Origin: Pseudomonas sp. PSKL.D1
Lineage (GTDB): Bacteria; Pseudomonadota; Gammaproteobacteria; Pseudomonadales; Pseudomonadaceae
NCBI RefSeq assembly: GCF_028898945.1
Contig: NZ_CP118607.1
Coordinates: forward strand, 4,822,001 to 4,886,000
Reading direction: 5' to 3'
DNA: 64,000 nucleotides
Shown here: positions 57,912 through 64,000 of the stretch, piece by piece
Numbering within the stretch: the first letter of the stretch is position 1
Layout of the letters: the number at the start of each line of letters is the position of its first letter
Program-made: the position numbers and the translations under genes
Notes under the pieces: generated by a model
What the model was told of the DNA's origin: nothing
The model's database searches: none
What the model saw: the letters and a program-made list of their open reading frames with translations, nothing else

Positions 57912-58592
57912 ATGATGAAAACCGTGCCCTGTCTGGCAGCACTGATGCTGCTGAGTGGGTGCAATGGAATGCCGACCTCTTACGTGTCAGACCCCGTCTA
58001 CGATCAAGCTTTCGTGGTCACCTCCGGGGCGCCGCTGCCGATGCTGTTGATGGCCACCGCCATCCAGTGGAACGAAGACTATGCGGTCACCGCAAAGCAC
58101 ACCCCTTTCCTCAAAGACGTCGTGCATGAAGGCTTGGGCGATGTGGTGTTCTTCAAGCACAAGGCCGATCAGGTTCCAGCCTGGCGCCAGTACGTGCCGG
58201 GCGAGTCCGTTACGGCGGTAGGCTTCAACAGCCTGATGATGCCGGTGCAGGGCAAAGGCCATACGCTGCAATCGCTGGTACGGATGGAGGGTACGCCGGG
58301 CAGCGTCTTCTATTCGACTCACGACGGCCCGATTACCAAGGGCATGTCAGGCGGTCCGCTGTTCGCTGCAGACGGCAAGGTAGTCGGGATCAACGTGGCG
58401 TTCATCGCCAAGGACGAAATCGACGCACGCAACCGCCCGGACCTGGCAGACAAAGAGCGTGTCAGTGTTTTCCTGTCTTACAGTGAAATCGACAAGGAAT
58501 GGCGCCGATATCAGTACAAATTGGCACACAAGGCCAACCCGCATGCGCCAGCCGCTATCAAGGGGTATGTGGCCGTAGCCAGCAAACCTTAG
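57912..58592 (+). CDS. trypsin-like serine protease lipoprotein
   Basis: 226 aa. The lipobox LLSGC gives lipidated C17, so it sits in the envelope. A chymotrypsin-fold triad can be traced: H63 in VTAKHTPF (in place of TAAHC), D77 in GLGDVVFF, S146 in GMSGGPLF. The GxSGGP oxyanion motif is intact. No PDZ domain, unlike DegP. Start at 57912 (ATG ATG; 57915 possible), ribosome site weak. Substrate unknown; possibly a pseudo-protease if the unusual His context is inactive. Confidence 0.82.
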   Translation: MMKTVPCLAALMLLSGCNGMPTSYVSDPVYDQAFVVTSGAPLPMLLMATAIQWNEDYAVTAKHTPFLKDVVHEGLGDVVFFKHKADQVPAWRQYVPGESVTAVGFNSLMMPVQGKGHTLQSLVRMEGTPGSVFYSTHDGPITKGMSGGPLFAADGKVVGINVAFIAKDEIDARNRPDLADKERVSVFLSYSEIDKEWRRYQYKLAHKANPHAPAAIKGYVAVASKP

Positions 58593-58697
58593 GGACAGGC
58601 TGAACACGTCCGGTAACACTAGCGGCAACTCTACTTCGAACCTTGTGTGCGTGCAGACGTCCCATCCTGCATCCCCCTTATTTCGAAGGCCCTACGC

Positions 58698-59588
58698 GTG
58701 AAAGACCTGATCGCCCGAAAATACCGCCTGGTGGTGAAGACATTCGGCTACATCGGCTGGTCGCTGTTCTGGCTGCTGATCTGGGATGTACTGGTCACCA
58801 TCGATTTCATGCTGTTCTTCAACAGCAAGTTCACCCTGCCACTGATACCGCTCACCTTGCTGGGCTCAGCGCTGGTGGTGCTGGTGAGCTTTCGCAACAG
58901 CAGTGCCTACAACCGTTGGTGGGAGGCGCGCACGTTATGGGGCGCGCTGGTGAACAGTTCGCGCAGCTTCGCCCGGCAAACGCTGACGCTGATCGATGAC
59001 CCGGACGACGGGCTTAATCCGGTGAAGGCAACCCTGCTGCGCCGGCATATCGCCTACGTGAACTGCCTGGCGGCGCACCTCAAGGGGGAGGCGTGCCCGG
59101 ACGAATTGATGGCGTTCATCCCGCCGGGAGAGTTCGAGCGGCGCAACCGGTCCAACAACTTTGCCAACGATATTCTCAGTGGCTCGGCCGCACTGCTGGC
59201 CCGGGAATATCAAGCCGGGCGGCTGGACAGCATTCGCCTGGCACGGCTGGAGTCAACGCTGGTGGACCTGTCAAATGCCCAAGGTGGCATGGAGCGGATT
59301 GCCAACACGCCCCTGCCCTACCCTTATGTGTACTTTCCACGGCTTTTCATCACGCTGTTCTGCCTGATCGTGCCAATTGGCCTGGTGGAGTCACTGGGCT
59401 GGTTCACGCCGCTGGCATCGACCGTGGTCGGGTTCATGCTTCTGGCCATCGAAAGAATTGGCACAGACCTGCAGAGCCCGTTCCGCTTCAGCGAGCACCA
59501 AATCCAGATGGACACGATTTGCGAAACCATCGAGCGCAACCTGGAGTCGATGCAGCGCGAAGCCCAATGCGGCGAGCTGGTTCAATAA
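58698..59588 (+). CDS. bestrophin-family membrane channel protein
   Basis: 296 aa with about four membrane segments. The N-terminal segment (TFGYIGWSLFWLLIWDVLVTID) and the family signature FRNSSAYNRWWEARTLWGALVNSSR are present, and the C-terminal ERIGTDLQSPF matches the DPF-like bestrophin motif. Bacterial bestrophins form pentameric ion channels. The start is GTG 58698 with AAGG upstream. Monocistronic, convergent with the phn-type operon. Confidence 0.93.
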   Translation: MKDLIARKYRLVVKTFGYIGWSLFWLLIWDVLVTIDFMLFFNSKFTLPLIPLTLLGSALVVLVSFRNSSAYNRWWEARTLWGALVNSSRSFARQTLTLIDDPDDGLNPVKATLLRRHIAYVNCLAAHLKGEACPDELMAFIPPGEFERRNRSNNFANDILSGSAALLAREYQAGRLDSIRLARLESTLVDLSNAQGGMERIANTPLPYPYVYFPRLFITLFCLIVPIGLVESLGWFTPLASTVVGFMLLAIERIGTDLQSPFRFSEHQIQMDTICETIERNLESMQREAQCGELVQ

Positions 59589-59593
59589 CCGGC

Positions 59594-60361
59594 TCAGGCC
59601 CGCACGAAGCGTTGGCGCAGCACGTCGCTCAAGGCATCCACCAGCAGCACCAGCACGAGCATGGCCATGATCACCGTGCTGGCTTGCGCCTCCTGGAACA
59701 GGCTCAGGGTGGTGTAGAGCATCTGCCCCAGCCCCCCGGCGCCGACAAAGCCCAACACGCTGGCCATGCGGATGTTGTTTTCCCAGCGGTACAGGCTGTA
59801 GGCCAGCAGTTGCGGCCACAGGTTGGGCAAGGTGCCGAAGCAGAAGGCGGCTACCTGCCCGCCGCCCTGCAAACGGATTGCCGCTGCCGGCTCTGGTGGT
59901 GCGTTCTCCAATGCCTCGGCGAACAGGCGGCCCAAAACACCTGTTGTATGAAGCGCCAGCGCCAGTGTCCCGGCATTGGGCCCAAGGCCTGCGGCCAACA
60001 CGGTCAGCGCGGCCCATACCAATTCCGGGATGGCCCGCAGGGCATTGAGCAGCAACCGCGCCGCAGACTGCAACGGCCAGCCAAAACGGCCAGCAGCAGG
60101 CAGCGCCAACAGCATGCCCAGCCCCATCGCCAGTAACGTGCCCCAACCGGACATGGCCAAGGTCTCCAACGCCCCACGGGCCACTGCCTGCAAGTGTTCG
60201 GTTGTGAGATCCGGCTGCAGGAAGCGGCCCGCGTACTCACCCATCTGCCCCAGGCCGCCGTCGGCTACCAAGGCGTGCAAGTCCAGCTCCAGGTAGCCAA
60301 ATGACGCCACCATCGCGGCAACGATGGTTGCGACCACCAGCAGATTGACCACCCGGTTCAT
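59594..60361 (-). CDS. phnE: phosphonate-type ABC transporter permease (second PhnE)
   Basis: 255 aa, about six membrane segments with the EAA-like region (ENAPPEPAAAIRLQGGGQVAAFCFGTLP). Last gene of the C-D-E-E operon; its start overlaps the preceding stop (ATGA). Two PhnE permeases together form the membrane channel. Confidence 0.88.
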   Translation of the reverse strand: MNRVVNLLVVATIVAAMVASFGYLELDLHALVADGGLGQMGEYAGRFLQPDLTTEHLQAVARGALETLAMSGWGTLLAMGLGMLLALPAAGRFGWPLQSAARLLLNALRAIPELVWAALTVLAAGLGPNAGTLALALHTTGVLGRLFAEALENAPPEPAAAIRLQGGGQVAAFCFGTLPNLWPQLLAYSLYRWENNIRMASVLGFVGAGGLGQMLYTTLSLFQEAQASTVIMAMLVLVLLVDALSDVLRQRFVRA

Positions 60362-61185
60362 GCCAGCCTCCCGCGCAGGAAGCGGCTGAGCAAGTCAGCC
60401 AACAGTACCAGGCCGAAGAATGCCAACAGCATGCTGGCCACTTCATTCCCAGCGAACATGCGCATGGACAGATCGATCTGCTGCCCAAGGCCGCCGGCTC
60501 CGACGAAGCCCATCACTACCGAAGCCCGCACTGCACATTCCCAGCGGTAGACGGTGTACGACACAACCTCCGCCGCTGCGCTTGGCAAAATACCGTAGAA
60601 AAATGCCATCAAGCGCCCGCTGCCTTCCTGCAACAAGGCATGTGCCGGGCGCTGGTCGACAGACTCGAAGATTTCCGCATAAACCTTACCCAGCATGCCG
60701 CTGTAGGTGATGGCAATGGCCAGCACGCCGGCTGTCGGCCCCAAGCCAACAGCGCGCACAAACAGCAACGCCCAGACGATTTCCGGCACGCTGCGTAAAA
60801 AAATCAGCAACCCCCTCACCGGCATACGCGCCAGCCGAGACCCCAGCCCCGCTCGGCCCCCACGTGAGGCGGCCCTTAGCGACAAGGCCCGGCTGGCCAA
60901 CAGGCTGGCCGGGATCGCCAACATTAACGCCAGGGTCATACCCGCCGTGGCCACGGCCAGAGTCTGCAACGTGGACTGGTACAGCAGCTCAAGGAAGTCA
61001 GCGTTGTGTGCGGGCGGCCAGAACGCGCTGGCGAAACTGGCAATCTGCTTGCGGTTTTCTTCCTGCAACAGTACGCCGGGGTTCAACTCGCTCAACTGCA
61101 CACCGGGCCACAAAAGTGCCAACGCCAACAGGGTGAGCAACAACCGTGGCAGCGTGGCCGGGTCGCGCGCATCGGCCCTCAGCAT
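60358..61185 (-). CDS. phnE: phosphonate-type ABC transporter permease (first PhnE)
   Basis: 275 aa, PhnE-family permease (GLGPTAGVLAIAITYSGMLGKVYAEIFESVDQRPAHALLQEG) with about six membrane segments. Overlaps the ATPase gene end by seven bases. Second permease of the same pair. Confidence 0.88.
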   Translation of the reverse strand: MLRADARDPATLPRLLLTLLALALLWPGVQLSELNPGVLLQEENRKQIASFASAFWPPAHNADFLELLYQSTLQTLAVATAGMTLALMLAIPASLLASRALSLRAASRGGRAGLGSRLARMPVRGLLIFLRSVPEIVWALLFVRAVGLGPTAGVLAIAITYSGMLGKVYAEIFESVDQRPAHALLQEGSGRLMAFFYGILPSAAAEVVSYTVYRWECAVRASVVMGFVGAGGLGQQIDLSMRMFAGNEVASMLLAFFGLVLLADLLSRFLRGRLA

Positions 61186-61973
61186 CGAGGAATCTGCACG
61201 GTAAGGCTCGGCCCCTGAGCCGGTGGTGAGGCCAGCTGTTCATTGGCGTACAAGGCATCAAGCAACTGCTCGGTCACCGCCTCGGCGGGGCAATCGAAGG
61301 CCACCCTGCCCTCGCGAATACCGACCACGCGGGGGAAATGAGCCAATGCCAGATCCACCGCATGCAAGCTGGCCACCAGTGTCACGCCATTGGCCTTGGC
61401 GTGGCGATTTAGCAATGCAAGGCTGTGGTCGGCCAGCACGGGGTCCATCGCCGACACCGGCTCGTCGGTCAGCAGCAACTCGGGCTGCTGATACAAGGCT
61501 CGGGCAATGCCGACCCGCTGCAACTGGCCGCCGGACAGCTGCCCGCACTGGACAAACATTTTATCCACCAGGCCTAACTCGGCCAGCACTTGCCGCACGC
61601 CCGGCACATCGGTCGGATACAACAGATTGGCCAAACCCCGCAGCGCGCCCCAACGCCCCAGGCGCCCGGCCAACACCGCCGTGACCACACGCTGCCGTGG
61701 CGGCAGCGGCGGCGCCTGATGCACCAGGCCCACCCGCGCACGCAAGCGCTGCCTCGCACCGGCAGACAACGCCCAAGGCTGTTGGCCGAACAATTGAAGG
61801 CGCCCGCTGCCGGGCTGCACCGCCGTGGCCATCAGGTGCAGCAGGCTGGATTTCCCCGCCCCCGAAGGGCCGATGATCGCCACCCGTTCACCTTTGGCGA
61901 TGCGCAGGCTTACAGCATCCAGCGCGCGAACCTGGCCGTGGCGCAGGCCCACCTCATGCAGGTCGATGATCAC
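61179..61973 (-). CDS. phnC: phosphonate-type ABC transporter ATP-binding protein
   Basis: 264 aa. Walker A GPSGAGKSS at 35-43, Q-loop (GLVHQAPPLPP), signature LSGGQLQRVGIARAL and Walker B region LLLTDEPVSAMDP. PhnC-type. The substrate cannot be told from phosphite by this subunit. No C-P lyase genes are in the window. Confidence 0.88.
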   Translation of the reverse strand: MIIDLHEVGLRHGQVRALDAVSLRIAKGERVAIIGPSGAGKSSLLHLMATAVQPGSGRLQLFGQQPWALSAGARQRLRARVGLVHQAPPLPPRQRVVTAVLAGRLGRWGALRGLANLLYPTDVPGVRQVLAELGLVDKMFVQCGQLSGGQLQRVGIARALYQQPELLLTDEPVSAMDPVLADHSLALLNRHAKANGVTLVASLHAVDLALAHFPRVVGIREGRVAFDCPAEAVTEQLLDALYANEQLASPPAQGPSLTVQIPRC

Positions 61974-62824
61974 TTGAGCAGGCCGGCCTCACGGGCAGCC
62001 TGTTCGGTGCCTGCATAATTTTCAGGCTTAGTCTCGATGAAGCGGCTGGCGGCCTGCAGGTCGAGGATCGCCTTGTGCTCAGGGTTGGCCGGGTCGAGGT
62101 CGAGGAAGGCTTTCTTGATCTTCTCTTTCAATGCCGGGTCCATGTTGCCACGCACGGTCCAGTTGTAGTCGTAGTAGGTCGGCGTGGTGGCAAACACCTT
62201 GACCTTGCTGGTATCGACCTTGCCCGCATCGACCAGCTTCTGCCACACGCTGGCGTTCAACACGCCGCCATCGACCTTGCCAGCCTGGACCCAGGCCACG
62301 GTGGCATCGTGGGCGCCGGAGTAGGCCACGCGGCTGAAGTAGCTCTCGGGCTTGATGTTGTCTTCCTTGAGCATGAAGTAGCGCGGCATCAGGCTGCCAG
62401 ACGTCGACGAGATCGAACCGAAGGCGAAGGATTTACCCTTTAGGTCGGCCAGGCTCTTCACGGCCGGGTTGGCTGTGATGAACTTGGAGGTGAACTGGGC
62501 ATCCTGTTCGCGCTGCACCAGCGGCGTGGCGGTCGGGTCTTTCAGGTGCACCTGCACGAAGGTGAACCCACCCAGCCAGGCCAGGTCCAGCCGGTCGCTG
62601 GCAAGCGACTCGACCACCGCCGGGTAATCAGCCACCGGCACGAATTTAACCTCCATGCCCAATTGCTTGGTCAGGTACTCCCCCAACGGCTTGAACTTGC
62701 GCAGCAGTTCGGTCGGTGCTTCATCCGGGATGGCACTAACCCGCAGGGTATCAGCAGCCTGGGCAACAACGGCACAGCAGGACAGCACGAGGCCAGCGGC
62801 GAGCGCCATGGGGCGTTTGAGCAT
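61970..62824 (-). CDS. phnD: phosphonate/phosphite-type periplasmic binding protein
   Basis: 284 aa. Signal peptide 1-24 ([10 protein letters not shown]), then [37 protein letters not shown] and [19 protein letters not shown], typical of PhnD/PtxB-like proteins. The start ATG 62824 follows GGAGA at six bases; the long frame to 63964 is antisense to selD. First gene of the operon. Confidence 0.9.
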   Translation of the reverse strand: MLKRPMALAAGLVLSCCAVVAQAADTLRVSAIPDEAPTELLRKFKPLGEYLTKQLGMEVKFVPVADYPAVVESLASDRLDLAWLGGFTFVQVHLKDPTATPLVQREQDAQFTSKFITANPAVKSLADLKGKSFAFGSISSTSGSLMPRYFMLKEDNIKPESYFSRVAYSGAHDATVAWVQAGKVDGGVLNASVWQKLVDAGKVDTSKVKVFATTPTYYDYNWTVRGNMDPALKEKIKKAFLDLDPANPEHKAILDLQAASRFIETKPENYAGTEQAAREAGLLK

Positions 62825-62947
62825 GGGTATTCTCCGGTCGAGAGCGGGCAGATGTCGGCATCCACGCCGACTTCGGGAAGTATAAGAGCCCATGGCGCAA
62901 AGGCCAGCTTTGCTACAATCGCGCAACATATTGACCCCGAGGTGCGT

Positions 62948-63982
62948 ATGAGCGAGCCGATTCGCCTGACCCAGTACAGCCATGGCGCTGGCTGTGGCTG
63001 CAAGATCTCCCCCAAGGTGCTGGACGTGATCCTTGCCGAAAGCGGCACTCAGGCCCTGGACCCGAAATTGTGGGTCGGCAATGCCTCGCGGGACGACGCC
63101 GCCGTCTACGCCCTGGACGACGAGCGCGGGGTCGTGTCGACCACCGACTTCTTCATGCCCATCGTCGATGACCCCTACGATTTCGGCCGCATCGCTGCCA
63201 CCAATGCCATCAGCGACATCTATGCCATGGGCGGCGACCCGCTGATGGCCATTGCCATCCTGGGCTGGCCGGTCAATGTGCTGCCGCCGGAGGTAGCCCG
63301 CGAAGTGATCCGTGGTGGCCGTGCTGTCTGTGCCGAAGCTGGCATCCCGCTGGCGGGCGGGCACTCCATTGACGCCCCGGAGCCCATCTTCGGCCTGGCC
63401 GTCACCGGCGTGGTCAGCAAACGCCACCTCAAGCGCAACGATACTGCCAGCGCAGGCTGCAAGCTGTTCCTGACCAAACCCTTGGGCATCGGCATCCTCA
63501 CCACCGCCGAGAAAAAGGCCAAGCTGCGCGAGCAGGACCAGGGCCTGGCCCGTGACTGGATGTGCACACTGAACACCCCGGGCAGCCGCTTCGGCAAGCT
63601 TGCTGGTGTGAAGGCGATGACTGACGTGACCGGGTTTGGCCTGCTCGGCCACCTGGTCGAGCTGGCCGACGGCAGCGGCCTCACGGCACACCTGAATTAC
63701 GCCGCTGTACCGCGCCTGCCCAGCGTGGACCATTACCTGGCCGAAGGCTGCATTCCCGGCGGCACTTTGCGCAATTTCGAAAGCTACGGTCACAAAATCG
63801 GCCAGCTCAGCGACGAACAAAAGCACCTGCTGTGCGACCCGCAAACCAGCGGCGGCCTGCTGGTGGCGGTAAGCCCAGAAGGCGAAGCAGAATTCCTCAC
63901 GGTTGCCACCGATCTGGGGTTGAACCTGGCACCCATCGGCGTACTGGTGGAGCGACAGACCCACGCGGTCGAGGTGAATTGA
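62948..63982 (+). CDS. selD: selenide, water dikinase
   Basis: 344 aa making selenophosphate from selenide and ATP. Catalytic Cys16 (Sec/Cys17 of other SelDs) in [10 protein letters not shown], with Lys19; ATP/Mg motif [16 protein letters not shown] and the [23 protein letters not shown] segments present. The start ATG 62948 follows GAGGTGCG; the earlier in-frame codons are antisense to phnD. The last base overlaps the next start. Confidence 0.96.
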   Translation: MSEPIRLTQYSHGAGCGCKISPKVLDVILAESGTQALDPKLWVGNASRDDAAVYALDDERGVVSTTDFFMPIVDDPYDFGRIAATNAISDIYAMGGDPLMAIAILGWPVNVLPPEVAREVIRGGRAVCAEAGIPLAGGHSIDAPEPIFGLAVTGVVSKRHLKRNDTASAGCKLFLTKPLGIGILTTAEKKAKLREQDQGLARDWMCTLNTPGSRFGKLAGVKAMTDVTGFGLLGHLVELADGSGLTAHLNYAAVPRLPSVDHYLAEGCIPGGTLRNFESYGHKIGQLSDEQKHLLCDPQTSGGLLVAVSPEGEAEFLTVATDLGLNLAPIGVLVERQTHAVEVN

Positions 63983-64000
63983 TGCGCCACGACTGCACCG
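63982..64000 (+). CDS. selU: start of tRNA 2-selenouridine synthase, partial
   Basis: ATG at 63982-63984 overlaps the selD stop (TGATG) and begins MRHDCT before the window ends. In pseudomonads selU (mnmH) follows selD in this way; six residues cannot prove it. Confidence 0.55.

Overview
This window is chromosomal DNA of a Pseudomonas, most likely of the P. putida group. The evidence is the high GC content, the putida-type REP palindromes (roughly ATCGCGGATAAATCCGCTCC facing its reverse complement) in many intergenic gaps, and the gene order: selD, phn-type transporter, tRNA-Leu, queA-tgt-yajC-secDF, suhB, trmJ-cysE-isc, hisS/bamB/der, iron-uptake genes, speC, an OpuC/OsmF-type transporter, prfC, a polyamine-type cluster and dpp. 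From what I know of the genus this order matches P. putida; no comparison could be run here.

Layout. 1-5205 (+): end of a dipeptide ABC transporter (dppD end, dppF), an AraC-type regulator, and an oxidoreductase / cupin / polyamine-binding-protein cluster. A 24-codon membrane microprotein gene lies on the minus strand at 1170-1244. 5327-6910 (-): prfC. 7492-10937 (+): a four-gene glycine-betaine/choline-type ABC transporter whose last three genes overlap by ATGA. 11018-15024 (-): FecI-FecR-TonB receptor iron-signalling system. 15529-16692 (+): speC. 16814-23427: piuC and a Sel1 protein on minus, a catecholate-type TonB receptor and a PepSY/flavodoxin reductase on plus. 23538-33268 (-): nitrilase-type amidase and aminotransferase, then der-bamB-yfgM-hisS-ispG-rodZ-pilF. 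33278-42221 (-): rlmN, ndk, the complete isc operon (iscR-S-U-A-hscB-hscA-fdx-iscX) with two adjacent IscR-box-like sites in its promoter, cysE and trmJ. 42373-43191 (+): suhB. 43362-49428 (-): a glycine-zipper protein, secF-secD-yajC-tgt-queA.

49537-49621 is tRNA-Leu(CAA), and its 3' end is the attachment site of a 7.8-kb genomic island (about 49,608-57,378). The 15-bp core CCCTCGGGGCACCAA occurs at both ends. The island carries a P4-type integrase beside the tRNA, a second and different tyrosine recombinase coupled to a small partner gene, a frameshifted LysR gene divergent from an intact GFA-family gene, a decayed C-terminus of a third integrase, several small AT-richer unknown genes, some with broken frames, and several long perfect hairpins. 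Both ends have paired TTTTNNGTACA motifs that look like integrase arm sites; the right pair lies beside a 9-bp-periodic A-tract array.

Beyond the island the core genome resumes with the tRNA terminator now 7.8 kb from its gene, a very large REP palindrome, a serine-protease-like lipoprotein, a bestrophin, a phosphonate/phosphite-type ABC transporter (C-D-E-E, minus strand), selD and the first codons of a gene probably encoding tRNA 2-selenouridine synthase.

The core genes are conventional. The least explained content is the island: its recombination architecture and its small genes.
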